From the NCBI GenBank assembly GCA_017548985.1, contig JAFYYW010000018.1, forward strand, positions 62,001 to 126,000: a stretch of DNA of 64,000 nt, written 5' to 3'. Of this stretch, positions 1 through 9,191 are shown piece after piece. A program made the position numbers and the translations under genes. The DNA comes from Bacteroidales bacterium. GTDB taxonomy: Bacteria > Bacteroidota > Bacteroidia > Bacteroidales > UBA932. Positions within the stretch are counted from its first letter, which is position 1. Each line of letters starts with the position of its first letter. Below the pieces are notes generated by a model. The model was not told where the DNA came from and made no database searches. It saw only the letters and a list, made by a program, of their open reading frames with translations.

Positions 1-10
1 CACAAAAACT

Positions 11-1105
11 ATGAAGACCTTTACTCGTTTTTTCAGAGATTCGGCCCTTGTTGGGATAGCGTTTTGGGCCCTGTTTTCCTCCTCATGCGACAAATTCCCT
101 CCCGAATCAGGGCAGGGAACATTATGCTGGAACTTCTCCTCCGGTGTCCCCACTCGGGCTATGGACCTGCCGGACACCGATTTGTTCAGACTCCGGGTTG
201 TCAACTCGGCGAATGAGATCTTATATGATGGTAAATACGGGGATTCTCCCGAAACAATGCTCGTCAATCCCGGAACATATTCAGTCAGCGTCGTTTCCAG
301 AGACTTTACGGTTCCGGAGTTCGAAGCTCCGCAATTCGGGGATGAGCAGGTGGTCGTTGTCAAGGCTGGCGCTGTCACAAGGGTGCTTCTGGCTTGCTCC
401 CAACTGAATTCTGGACTCCGTCTGAAAATTGACCCTGACTTTGAGAAAACTTATCCGGGAGGCTCCCTGTCTGTATCTTCCACAGGGGGCTCACTCATAT
501 ATGTTCCATCTGAGAAGCGTACCGGCTATTTCAAGCCTGGCGATATTTCCATATCCCTGAAAGAAGGGGACAAGACCACCCGTTTGTTGACCAGGAATCT
601 GGACGCGAAGGAGATTCTCACTCTAGGCATCACTTGCCCGTCCGGTTCCGGATCTGTCCAAGGAGGTTCCCTCTCGATAACAATTGACACCTTAAGGACT
701 TGGACCAATTATGATTATGAGATTGGCTCTGAAGCTGCTGGAGACGCCGGAACCAGTCGGGATAGAGCGTATGGTGTCGCCCAGGTGAAGGATCATGCCG
801 GTGAGAAGGCTGTTTGGGTGACAGGTTACATTGTCGGAGGCGACCTGTCATCTGGCAAGAACGGGATAAAGTTCGAAGGCCCTTTCGAGTCTTTGACCAA
901 TATAGCCATCGCGGCCCGTTCATCCGTGACGGAGAAATCTTCCTGCGTCTCTGTCCAGTTAGTCAAGGGTCCGATGAGGGACGGATTGAACTTGGTCGAC
1001 CATCCCGGCCTCCTGGGGAAGAAAGTGTATCTGAAAGGGGACCTTCAGGAGGCTTACTACGGCATCCCCGGAATCAAGAATCTGACTGAATATTCATTCG
1101 AATGA
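11..1105 (+). CDS. DUF4493/DUF6359-type surface lipoprotein
   Basis: A 364-residue secreted lipoprotein. The N-terminus is a lipoprotein signal ending in FSSSC, with the lipidated Cys at residue 26. Residues of about 35-240 resemble DUF4493 of Bacteroidales cell-surface lipoproteins (the pattern PGTYSVSVVS followed by beta-rich repeats). Residues of about 250-364 match the DUF6359 OB-fold-like module (AYGVAQVKDHAGEKAVWVTG, then LGKKVYLKGDL). Such proteins sit in the outer membrane and are often cell-surface or fimbria-like components; the ligand is unknown. It is followed after 36 bp by an OmpA gene and a collagen-like lipoprotein on the same strand, so the three are probably co-expressed. 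The start lies 10 bp from the window edge, so its promoter is not visible. Confidence 0.8.
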   Translation: MKTFTRFFRDSALVGIAFWALFSSSCDKFPPESGQGTLCWNFSSGVPTRAMDLPDTDLFRLRVVNSANEILYDGKYGDSPETMLVNPGTYSVSVVSRDFTVPEFEAPQFGDEQVVVVKAGAVTRVLLACSQLNSGLRLKIDPDFEKTYPGGSLSVSSTGGSLIYVPSEKRTGYFKPGDISISLKEGDKTTRLLTRNLDAKEILTLGITCPSGSGSVQGGSLSITIDTLRTWTNYDYEIGSEAAGDAGTSRDRAYGVAQVKDHAGEKAVWVTGYIVGGDLSSGKNGIKFEGPFESLTNIAIAARSSVTEKSSCVSVQLVKGPMRDGLNLVDHPGLLGKKVYLKGDLQEAYYGIPGIKNLTEYSFE

Positions 1106-1141
1106 GTATAGGTACCAATTGTAAACAGTAACAACTGACTG

Positions 1142-2314
1142 ATGAAAAACAAACTGATCCTGATGGCAATGTCCATCATCTTGCTATGCCCTTCGAGGGC
1201 ATATTCACAAAACTCCTCCCATGCCTTCGAGTTCGGACTTGGGGGATCGGCCATCAACCACACCAGGAATATGGTCTCGGATTTCCACCAGACCCCAGGA
1301 GGTGATTATGTGTTCACGCTGGAGGAGAAACTTCTTTATGGAGGTGTCAACCTCTATTCCGCCTACGAGCTCAGACAATGGCTTTACGCTGACCTTCAAG
1401 GGATTCTCGGCTTGGCCAGGTTCTACGACTCAGGCTCTTTAAGGCAGGGTTATTCCATCCTGGCGGGGCCTGGGATCCAATTCCGCCCTTTTGTGAGGAG
1501 CGAGTGGATCCAGCCATACATCCGTCTGGGAGTGAGCTATTACCACAAGAACTTCCCGGCTTTTTATTTCGGGCAATTCGATGGGGATCTCACCAAGGAG
1601 TCTGTATGGAAGGCTGAGGACGCCTGGAATAAGGGGACCACTTTCGACTCTGACAATTTCGTTCCGGTGACTGCCGGAATAGGTCTGGTCGGATGGCTCG
1701 GAGAAAGAGTAGGTGTCAGGATTGGAGGTGATTATATGAGATCCCTGGGATCCAAGGGAGCGAATTTCGCCATGGGCTCCGCCGGTGTGGTGTTCAGGTT
1801 TGGTGGCAAGGGAAAGAGGAGTATGCCCCAACCGGTGGAGACTGTGGTTGAGAAGATTGTGGAGAAGGAAGTTGTGAAAGAGGTCCCAGTGGAGATCGTC
1901 AAGGAAGTGGTAAAGGAAGTACGCGCCCAAAAGACTCTCGCTGAGCTGATGGATAATGTGACATTCGATTTCGACAAGTCTGTTATCACTCCGGAAAGCG
2001 AGAGCGTCCTTGATGAGGTCGCCGAGATAATCCTTAAGTTCCCTGAGTCCAAGTTCCTGATCAGCGGCCACACTGACGCCCGGGGTGACGCCTCCTATAA
2101 TGAGAGACTCTCCGAGGCCAGGGCCAAGGCTGTATATATGGCTCTTCTTGACCGGGGTGTGCCTGAGACTATGATGTGTTACCGGGGTTTCGGAAAGAGA
2201 ACCGCTATCGTTCCCGCCGGGTCAGACGATAACCTCAGGCGTGGCGACAGGAAGGTCGTCATTGAGCAGGTCACATGGGAACCCCTATGGAACTATTTGA
2301 AAAACAACAATTAA
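1142..2314 (+). CDS. OmpA-family outer membrane protein with peptidoglycan-binding domain
   Basis: A 390-residue protein with a cleavable signal peptide (residues 1-22, ending RAYSQ). Residues of about 25-230 form a predicted outer-membrane beta-barrel. Residues of about 233-262 are a Val/Glu/Lys-rich linker (EKIVEKEVVKEVPVEIVKEV). Residues of about 265-385 are an OmpA C-terminal domain with the peptidoglycan-binding signature GHTDARGDASYNERLSEARA. It anchors the outer membrane to the cell wall. It ends 11 bp before the start of the downstream collagen-like lipoprotein. Confidence 0.9.
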   Translation: MKNKLILMAMSIILLCPSRAYSQNSSHAFEFGLGGSAINHTRNMVSDFHQTPGGDYVFTLEEKLLYGGVNLYSAYELRQWLYADLQGILGLARFYDSGSLRQGYSILAGPGIQFRPFVRSEWIQPYIRLGVSYYHKNFPAFYFGQFDGDLTKESVWKAEDAWNKGTTFDSDNFVPVTAGIGLVGWLGERVGVRIGGDYMRSLGSKGANFAMGSAGVVFRFGGKGKRSMPQPVETVVEKIVEKEVVKEVPVEIVKEVVKEVRAQKTLAELMDNVTFDFDKSVITPESESVLDEVAEIILKFPESKFLISGHTDARGDASYNERLSEARAKAVYMALLDRGVPETMMCYRGFGKRTAIVPAGSDDNLRRGDRKVVIEQVTWEPLWNYLKNNN

Positions 2315-2325
2315 ACAAAGAACGA

Positions 2326-5298
2326 ATGAAACACTTTATTAAAAACCTCGCGGCGTTCTTACTCGTGGCCGCGGCTTTGGTGTCATGTAACAAATTGGAA
2401 GTGACCTTGCCCAAGGGACCTCAAGGTGATCAAGGAATCCAGGGCGTAACCGGGGCAGCCGGACTCACGGCCTATGAGGTTTGGGTCAAAGCGGTCAAAG
2501 AAGGAGATATCCGTGAATGGGACGCCACCAGGACCGAGGTCTACGACTTTTTCCTCTATCTTAAAGGTGAGAAGGGAGACAAGGGCGATACTGGCGCAGA
2601 AGGCAAATCCGCCTATGATCTCTGGAAGTCTTACATATCCGGAGGAGACGTGGACAACCCATCCGGTAAAGGGAAGTGGGACCCCGAGGCTAACACCGAG
2701 AAGGACTTCTACATATTCCTCACGGGACCGAAAGGAGCTGACGGCCTGATTCCATATATTGGGGAAAATGGTAATTGGTTCATCGGAGACACCGATACGG
2801 GAGTTCCCGCCACAGGCCCCAGGGGGTCTCAAGGAGCGGATGGACTTTCGTCCTATCAGGTCTGGGTCAAATACATCCGGGAAGGTAACGATGATAGCTG
2901 GCCTGAGTCTGATACTGAGTTGTATCACTATTTCAAATACTTGAAAGGAGAGAAGGGCGACAAGGGTGATACCGGTGACACGGGCGCCACAGGCGCGAAA
3001 GGGGATAATGGCAAGACTCCATATATCAGCGAAGGAGGCTCCTGGGTTGTCGACGGAGAGGATACCGGCATTCCTGCCACCGGACCGAAAGGTGACCAGG
3101 GGGAAGACGGCCTTTCGGCTTATGAGGTATGGAAACAAGAGGTGACCTCCGAAAAGGGGCTCGCCAACCCGGGAAATGGGGTGTATGACAGTGATGAATA
3201 TCCTCTATGGCCGGCCGATGCGGTGGGGATAGGAGATTTCTACCTCTACCTCAGCGGTAAAGACGGCAAATCCGCCTATGAGATCTGGAAGGAATACGTG
3301 GCGGGAGGTGACGTTGACAACCCTCAGGAGCCTGGATCCAAATGGGATCCATCCGATGACAGTGAGAAAGACTTCTACATATTCCTGACCGGACCGAAAG
3401 GTGATGACGGGTTGATTCCATACATTGGATCCAATGGGAACTGGTTCATCGGCGACAATGACTCCGGGATACCCGCCACTGGCCCCCAAGGCCTGTCCGG
3501 CAAAGATGGGAACACACCTTACGTGGGTGAGAACGGCAACTGGTTCGTTGGTGACGAGGACACTACGGTTCCCGCCAAAGGCGCTGACGGTTCTGATGGT
3601 ACAGACGGTGTTGACGGCAAATCAGCCTACGAGATCTGGAAAGCGGACGTCCTGTCCGATTCTGGACTGGCGAACCCGGGGAACGGAGTGTATGATGCCG
3701 ATGAATACCCTCTCTGGCCTAAGACGGCGGTTAGCGTTTCCGATTTCTGGCTTTATCTGAGAGGGAAAGACGGCATTGACGGGCAAGACGGTCAGGATGG
3801 TCAGGATGGTGAGCCTGCGCAGCCTGCCTTGAATATTGAATATTCAGAGGAGATAGATACGGACAAGTACAATGTCGCTCCTGTAAGGGCTTTGATGAAG
3901 GTTTCAGGGGCAAAGAACGCGGCGCCTGACACGACTTACGAATATGTCAATCCATATTCAGGAGGAGCCGCCTTCATAGTGACTGGCCCCGGGCCGGTCA
4001 TCATACCGGATTGCGAGGTCGTGTTCACCGACGTAAAGGGAAACACTTACACCAAGACCTCTGACGGGAACGGTTTTGTTTATCTCAGCCGTTCAGAGCT
4101 CCCCGAGTTCACCAGCGGGTCACCCAGCGCCGAATCTCCGACAAAGCCGTCCTCGTTCAAGTTCGGGGAGAAAACGATCACGGACGCCTCCAAGATTGGC
4201 CAGACATGTAAGGTCCCTTATCAGGTTGAGTTGATTTTGACAATGAAGGATGCCACTCTCGATGGCTATAAGGTGACCACGGTCTCTTCCCTGACCAGAA
4301 AAGTGGAGGGAAAGAACGAGGCTTCATGCGGAGGTGTCGATTTCCCTTTCTGGGATGAGTCTTCCGGCAGGGGATATAAGTACTACAGAAGCGCCTCAGC
4401 GATAGAATCATACTACTCCGCTGTCGGTGCCCATCCCGTGTTCGAGAACGGGACCACAAATTCGGCTGACATCCTCACGGCGCAGAACAATTCCTCGATC
4501 CTTTCGAACACGACCGACAGGACAGCCGTGTCCGGCTCGTCCAAGTCGAGTGAATATATGACTGGTTCTTTCGGAAACGGTTCCAGCCCGGCTAAGGTGG
4601 AAGTGAACTCACAGGTGTTCTCCATTACCTCAAAAAATGGCAAACTGACTGTCACAAAGCCGCTTCCGGATTATGGCCTTAAGGTGGAATCGACGCGGAA
4701 GGCACATGTTCCTGAGATTAGATATGTCGGATTGCCTGACATGACCGGGGAGTCTGACAGGGTCTTGTATCCGAAAGTGGGGACAGACCCGGACAGTGAA
4801 GATCCGGATGACAAGGTGAAAATGAAATGGACCCATTACATCGTGATTCTGGGCCAGACAGAGTTCGCGGGTAACTTCGACCTGACCACTTTCGGACAGT
4901 GTTATTCAGAAGGGAAAGGTGTCCTGACAGGCGACACATTCGAGTTCACCAGATATGATTCCCTGTCCGATTACATGGCGACTTCCGAAGGTAGAGGGAA
5001 GAGACTCGAAGGCTATATCAATGTCTTTGGAACAAGGGATGGAACAAAAATAGACAACCACGTGGCGTTGAGCAACAATGGATGGGACGTGAGAGACCTG
5101 TACGATGGTTTTGAGGTCGTATTCGGATCATATTCGAGCAGTCACGGCTCGCCAGGGGTCATGAAATACGGGAATGTCCATTACGCCGGAGTCTCCGCCA
5201 ACTTTGTCTATACGGAAGGAACATATAAGGCCAGGCTATCCGGGAGCCATTTCTCGGTCTCGAATATCCAGGTAATATACGACGGCTTCACGAAATAG
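2326..5298 (+). CDS. Collagen-like (Gly-X-Y) repeat surface lipoprotein
   Basis: An exported lipoprotein of about 990 residues. I chose the ATG at 2326 rather than 2275 because it begins directly with the lipoprotein signal MKHFIKNLAAFLL...ALVSC (Cys 21). The N-terminal half alternates collagen-like Gly-X-Y tracts (GEKGDKGDTGAEG, GEKGDKGDTGDTGATG, GIDGQDGQDGQDG) with two recurring spacers: a [SA]YE[VI]WK segment with acidic and aromatic residues, and a GENGNWFIGDTDTG-type unit. Residues of about 510-990 form an unrepeated, probably beta-rich domain I do not recognise. Similar architectures occur in Bacteroidota surface proteins, where Gly-X-Y segments form trimeric stalks. Position after OmpA suggests a surface or adhesive role (inference). 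Confidence 0.75.
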   Translation: MKHFIKNLAAFLLVAAALVSCNKLEVTLPKGPQGDQGIQGVTGAAGLTAYEVWVKAVKEGDIREWDATRTEVYDFFLYLKGEKGDKGDTGAEGKSAYDLWKSYISGGDVDNPSGKGKWDPEANTEKDFYIFLTGPKGADGLIPYIGENGNWFIGDTDTGVPATGPRGSQGADGLSSYQVWVKYIREGNDDSWPESDTELYHYFKYLKGEKGDKGDTGDTGATGAKGDNGKTPYISEGGSWVVDGEDTGIPATGPKGDQGEDGLSAYEVWKQEVTSEKGLANPGNGVYDSDEYPLWPADAVGIGDFYLYLSGKDGKSAYEIWKEYVAGGDVDNPQEPGSKWDPSDDSEKDFYIFLTGPKGDDGLIPYIGSNGNWFIGDNDSGIPATGPQGLSGKDGNTPYVGENGNWFVGDEDTTVPAKGADGSDGTDGVDGKSAYEIWKADVLSDSGLANPGNGVYDADEYPLWPKTAVSVSDFWLYLRGKDGIDGQDGQDGQDGEPAQPALNIEYSEEIDTDKYNVAPVRALMKVSGAKNAAPDTTYEYVNPYSGGAAFIVTGPGPVIIPDCEVVFTDVKGNTYTKTSDGNGFVYLSRSELPEFTSGSPSAESPTKPSSFKFGEKTITDASKIGQTCKVPYQVELILTMKDATLDGYKVTTVSSLTRKVEGKNEASCGGVDFPFWDESSGRGYKYYRSASAIESYYSAVGAHPVFENGTTNSADILTAQNNSSILSNTTDRTAVSGSSKSSEYMTGSFGNGSSPAKVEVNSQVFSITSKNGKLTVTKPLPDYGLKVESTRKAHVPEIRYVGLPDMTGESDRVLYPKVGTDPDSEDPDDKVKMKWTHYIVILGQTEFAGNFDLTTFGQCYSEGKGVLTGDTFEFTRYDSLSDYMATSEGRGKRLEGYINVFGTRDGTKIDNHVALSNNGWDVRDLYDGFEVVFGSYSSSHGSPGVMKYGNVHYAGVSANFVYTEGTYKARLSGSHFSVSNIQVIYDGFTK

Positions 5299-5339
5299 TT
5301 CCTGGATATTATTCTGAGGAAAATAAGTATATTAGCGCC

Positions 5340-6233
5340 ATGAGACGGATCATGATTCTTTTCATGGCGCTTTTCGCCATGTCAGCCCGCTGCCAGGAGT
5401 CGCCCGTGGTGGATCATGTCACCACTGAGGCTGACAAGACACTGGCTTGTGAGATAATAGACAGCCTGCGGAAAGCTGACTCGGAGACCCCGGGAGGGAT
5501 GAATATGCCTCAGATGATGACCATGGCGGCTATGAGCTTGCTCGGAACGCCTTATGTGGCAGGCACTTTGGATGAGGATCCCCAGTCGGAAAGGCTAAGG
5601 ATATTTCTCACCAAGACAGATTGCATCTTATTTGTGGAGACCTGTCTCAATCTGGCCAGGACAGCCCGGAACACCGGTGGTGATACTCCCGATTTCGACG
5701 CTTTCGTCGCTAATGTCGCGTCTACCCGGTACCGGAAAGAGCCTCCGTATTCATATAGTGACCGTGTCCATTACACTACCGAATGGATCCGCCGTCTGGA
5801 TGGGGTATTGAAGGATATCACTTTGGACCTGGGTGGGGAAGTGAACGACCATCCTATCCATTTCATGTCCTCACATCCTGACAGCTACAAGCAGCTGGCA
5901 GACGCTGATAATATTCCGCGTTCGGCATTGGACCTTAAGAAGATTCGGGAAGTCGAGGAAGAGTTGAACAAGTCCCCGATGACTTATATCCCGAAATCGG
6001 GAATAGCCGCGGCTTCAAGACAGATCCGGTCCGGGGACATAATCTGCTTTGTGTCAACTGTTGATGGCCTGGACATCGCCCATGTAGGGATGGCTTATGT
6101 CGAAAATGGCCGAGTTGGCTTCATACATGCGTCACAAAACGACGGAAAGGTTGAGATCGACAGTAGGACAATTGAAGAATATGTCCTTCCGCGCCGCAAC
6201 CTTTCCGGCATAAAGGTCGTCAGACCGTTGTAG
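5340..6233 (+). CDS. DUF1460 N-acetylmuramoyl-L-alanine amidase-like protein
   Basis: A 297-residue exported protein with an N-terminal signal peptide (residues 1-18). It matches DUF1460 along its length: LLGTPYVAGTLD, a likely catalytic Cys95 in TKTDCILFVE, His248 in DIAHVG and a second His in FIHAS near residue 263. DUF1460 proteins have an NlpC/P60-like papain fold and are thought to hydrolyse peptidoglycan stem peptides in the periplasm. The gene is separated by 41 bp from the collagen-like lipoprotein and converges with the EF-hand protein gene only 2 bp away, with no obvious terminator between them. Confidence 0.85.
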   Translation: MRRIMILFMALFAMSARCQESPVVDHVTTEADKTLACEIIDSLRKADSETPGGMNMPQMMTMAAMSLLGTPYVAGTLDEDPQSERLRIFLTKTDCILFVETCLNLARTARNTGGDTPDFDAFVANVASTRYRKEPPYSYSDRVHYTTEWIRRLDGVLKDITLDLGGEVNDHPIHFMSSHPDSYKQLADADNIPRSALDLKKIREVEEELNKSPMTYIPKSGIAAASRQIRSGDIICFVSTVDGLDIAHVGMAYVENGRVGFIHASQNDGKVEIDSRTIEEYVLPRRNLSGIKVVRPL

Positions 6234-6235
6234 TT

Positions 6236-6688
6236 TTATTTCCTCTTGAACAATCCTCCGAGGATGCTTCCGAAGAGTCCGCCGCCTCCGATCTTGCCAC
6301 CGAGGGCGATGATGACGTCGTTGATGTCGACCTTCCCGTCACCGTTCTGATCCTTGAACAGTTTGGTGACACCGCCGAGGACGTTCGGGATAAGTCCGGT
6401 AAGGGCCTGGTTCGTCGCGTTTCCGAGATTGAGCTTGTTGAGGATGTTCTTGGCGAAAAGTATCCCGGCGAGATTAGTCACGGGGCTCTTGGCGGCTGAA
6501 GTCTTTCCGGTCAGCAGATCGGTGATGATATTGACTCCACCTTTACTTGTCGCGGTCTGGGTGAGGCTGCCGAGAATAGAATCGGACAGGCCACCGAGGA
6601 CCTGGTTCTGGACATTGGCAGGAATCTGGATGCCGCTAGCGGCGGAATTGACCTGCTGTTTGATGATGTCAGCGATTGAGAATGCCAT
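6236..6688 (-). CDS. Small Gly/Ala/Asn-rich protein with an EF-hand-like calcium loop
   Basis: A 150-residue protein without a clear signal peptide. The body (residues 10-105) is rich in Gly, Leu, Asn and Ala with amphipathic helices, resembling small DUF937-like proteins. Residues 112-124 contain a canonical EF-hand/dockerin-like calcium loop, DQNGDGKVDINDV, with Asp/Asn at positions 1, 3, 5 and 12. The C-terminus is very Gly-rich (GGKIGGGGLFGSILGG). Function is unknown. It lies 33 bp downstream of the S9 peptidase gene on the same strand and may be its operon distal gene. Confidence 0.65.
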   Translation of the reverse strand: MAFSIADIIKQQVNSAASGIQIPANVQNQVLGGLSDSILGSLTQTATSKGGVNIITDLLTGKTSAAKSPVTNLAGILFAKNILNKLNLGNATNQALTGLIPNVLGGVTKLFKDQNGDGKVDINDVIIALGGKIGGGGLFGSILGGLFKRK

Positions 6689-6721
6689 AATAATGTGTTT
6701 TTAGTGTTGATAAAAAGAGTG

Positions 6722-8779
6722 TTATAGATATAAATCGAAATAATCTGTGACTTTGTCCATAAGATGTATTCTCCACCTGCCGAAAACGTTGTGCTCGGAG
6801 CAAGGATAAGGGAAGTAGTCGAGTTGGATGTCGTTCTCCACGCACTTCTGGACAAAACTGAGGCTGTGCTCCCAGACCACGGTGTTGTCGATGGCGCCTT
6901 GGCAGATCAGGAGTTTGCCCTTGAGATTCACTGCGTTCTCGATAAGGCTTGTCTTCTTGAAACCTTCGGGATTCGTCTCGGGAGTATCCATGTAGCGCTC
7001 GCCATACATTACCTCATACCACTTCCAGTCGATGACAGGGCCTCCGGCCACACCGACTTTGAATGTTTCGGGATAATTAGTCATCAGGGAGATAGTCATG
7101 AATCCGCCATAGCTCCATCCGTGGACTCCAATGCGCTCTGAGTCAACGAATGGCAGGGATTTGAGCATATTGATGCCGACCATCTGGTCCGCCATCTCGT
7201 TCTGTCCGCACTGACGGTGGATAGCTTTCTCGTATTCGGCGCCCCTGTTCGGAGTGCCGCGGTTGTCCTGGACATATACCACATAACCTTTCTGTGCCAT
7301 AAGCAATTCCCACATGCGTATGCTTCCGAGCCAGCTGTCATTGACAAGTTGGGAATGGGGTCCGCCATAGACATAAAGCATGACCGGATATTTCTTCGAG
7401 GGATCGAAGTCCGCGGGAAGATATAGCCTGTACCAGTTGTCGTACTTGCCATCGGCACTTTTTACAGTCCCAAGCTTGATCTCTCCGGTTTTGAAGGCTT
7501 TCAGAGGATCCTCAGCCCTGCCGATCTCCCTGACCAGTTTTCCGTCGGTGGTCCTTATCTGGGTGACGGACGGGACATTGAAGCTGCTGAAGATGTCAAT
7601 GAACCTTTTGTAGTCACCGCTCAAAGAGACTGAGTGCCAGCCTTCATCAGCTGTGAGCCGTACAGGCTTGCCGAATTTCGCTTTGGCGACTGACTCGGTG
7701 CCCTTCTTGGACTTGAGGCCTGTCACGCTTATCTTGAAAAGGTGGTTCTCCACAGGGGAAACCTCCGCGGAAGTGTAGTAGACATTGACTCCGTCGTTGT
7801 CGAGGTATTGGACATCGGCGTCCACCGCTGTCAGACGCCTGACTGTTCCGAGCGTGTCGCAAAGATACAGGTTGCGATAGCCGTCGCGGACATTTGACGT
7901 GTGGATAAAGGAATATGTTCCCTTAAGGAAACGCACAGGATCCGATGGCTCGACATATCGGCTGTCATCTTCTGTGAACAGAGTGCGGACATACGATCCG
8001 TCGGATGCACGGTACATATTGAATCTCATGTGCTTCTGGGTCCTGTCGAGAACCTGGATAAACACATATTTGTCATCCGGAGACCAGCTTATGTCGCAGA
8101 GATACCTGTCGTATCCGAAGTCAGTCACATCGCACCATACGGTCTTTCTGGAGGCAAGGTCATAAATTCCAAGCTTTATTTCCTCGCTCTCCATCCCGTT
8201 CATCGGATACTTGATGCTTTTGAGAGTGCCGGTACGGGTCGTGATGTCCAGCAGGGGGAAGTCTGTGACCCTGCTCTCATCCTTACGGTAGAAGGCGAGC
8301 TTGGCTCCGGTGGGAGACCAGAAGATACCCCCGTTGATACCGAACTCATTGCGGCTGACACTCTGGCCATATGTGATCTGGTCATTCTCGTTCTCGGCGA
8401 CACAGATCTCTCCGCCATTGTTGATATACAGGCTCTGGCCTTTGGTGTAAGCCGGCACTCCTGCAGAGCTCATCACGCCTCCACGGCCTCCGGGACGCGC
8501 TCCCTGGGGTCCTCCCATCTGTCCGGTGGGTTTGTAATCAACCGCTTCGCCGGTAGAGGCTTTGAACACCTTGAGTTCCCTCCCGTCCATGACGGCATAG
8601 GTGTCATTGTCAAGCCACATCGCCCTTACGGCGGCCGGTCTTGTCCCGACGCCCATCACGGCATCCTCCATGGTGAGCATCTTCCCTTGGTCGTTCGCGG
8701 GATGCGAGGCGACGACACCTGTCTGGGCGAACAAGGGTGCCGTAATCGCCAATAACAGAAGAGTCAAAAACTTCCTCAT
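6722..8779 (-). CDS. Dipeptidyl peptidase IV-like S9 prolyl peptidase
   Basis: A 685-residue periplasmic serine peptidase of the S9B (DPP IV) family, which removes N-terminal dipeptides from peptides carrying Pro or Ala at position 2. It has a signal peptide (ends PLFAQ), an N-terminal beta-propeller (about residues 60-450) and a C-terminal alpha/beta hydrolase domain. The catalytic triad is visible: Ser556 in GWSYGGF, Asp631 in GAIDNTVV and His663 in SEHNVFG; DNRGTPNRG precedes it. Length matches the family. Its start overlaps the stop of the upstream small membrane protein by 4 bp, implying translational coupling. Confidence 0.92.
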   Translation of the reverse strand: MRKFLTLLLLAITAPLFAQTGVVASHPANDQGKMLTMEDAVMGVGTRPAAVRAMWLDNDTYAVMDGRELKVFKASTGEAVDYKPTGQMGGPQGARPGGRGGVMSSAGVPAYTKGQSLYINNGGEICVAENENDQITYGQSVSRNEFGINGGIFWSPTGAKLAFYRKDESRVTDFPLLDITTRTGTLKSIKYPMNGMESEEIKLGIYDLASRKTVWCDVTDFGYDRYLCDISWSPDDKYVFIQVLDRTQKHMRFNMYRASDGSYVRTLFTEDDSRYVEPSDPVRFLKGTYSFIHTSNVRDGYRNLYLCDTLGTVRRLTAVDADVQYLDNDGVNVYYTSAEVSPVENHLFKISVTGLKSKKGTESVAKAKFGKPVRLTADEGWHSVSLSGDYKRFIDIFSSFNVPSVTQIRTTDGKLVREIGRAEDPLKAFKTGEIKLGTVKSADGKYDNWYRLYLPADFDPSKKYPVMLYVYGGPHSQLVNDSWLGSIRMWELLMAQKGYVVYVQDNRGTPNRGAEYEKAIHRQCGQNEMADQMVGINMLKSLPFVDSERIGVHGWSYGGFMTISLMTNYPETFKVGVAGGPVIDWKWYEVMYGERYMDTPETNPEGFKKTSLIENAVNLKGKLLICQGAIDNTVVWEHSLSFVQKCVENDIQLDYFPYPCSEHNVFGRWRIHLMDKVTDYFDLYL

Positions 8780-9180
8780 AGATCTTCAGGCGATGATACA
8801 GATATTATCCTGTCCACAACTTGTTTCTGCATGCCTCTCCAAGGAAGGGCTCCGAGGTATTCCTTGTAATGGACCTCCACATTCTTCCCGCTACATTTCA
8901 TCAGTTCGTTGGCGACTTCATCGTCACTTACGGAGAAGTCGAAGATATAGGACTGTATCGTGGCGGTTCCACCGGTCTTCGGGACACTGCCCTTGAAACC
9001 GGCCTGGATCAACCTGCCCTCATAGGTCTTGAAGACATATCCTTTATAGGTGAAAAGGTTCAGTTCCCCAGCCTTGACTCCGTCACCGAAGACAAAGTAG
9101 AATCTGAAATATACGAAAACTCCGGCGGCCAGTACCAGGCCGACGATGATCCAAAGAAAAACTTTTTTCGCTGTTGTCAT
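8776..9180 (-). CDS. Small single-pass membrane protein
   Basis: About 134 residues from the ATG at 9180; an upstream start at 9222 would overlap the preceding gene and add an unlikely polar extension. It has one transmembrane helix (VFLWIIVGLVLAAGVFVYF) and a soluble domain containing KGYVFKTYEGRL and VEVHYKEYLGALPWRG. Similar small proteins are common in Bacteroidota, sometimes labelled 6-phosphogluconate dehydrogenase, which nothing here supports. The function is unknown. It is coupled to the S9 peptidase by a 4-bp overlap. Confidence 0.75.
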   Translation of the reverse strand: MTTAKKVFLWIIVGLVLAAGVFVYFRFYFVFGDGVKAGELNLFTYKGYVFKTYEGRLIQAGFKGSVPKTGGTATIQSYIFDFSVSDDEVANELMKCSGKNVEVHYKEYLGALPWRGMQKQVVDRIISVSSPEDL

Positions 9181-9191
9181 ATATCCGTGAT

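Noticed and set aside
6236..6688. Dockerin of a cellulosome for the EF-hand protein
   Set aside because: Only one calcium loop is present, no second repeat and no signal peptide or cohesin gene is seen.
7901..8755. Long open frame (284 codons) antisense to the DPP IV-like gene
   Set aside because: It is the shadow of a clearly conserved S9 peptidase, has no family resemblance and no start context; strongly biased codons of the real gene keep this frame open.
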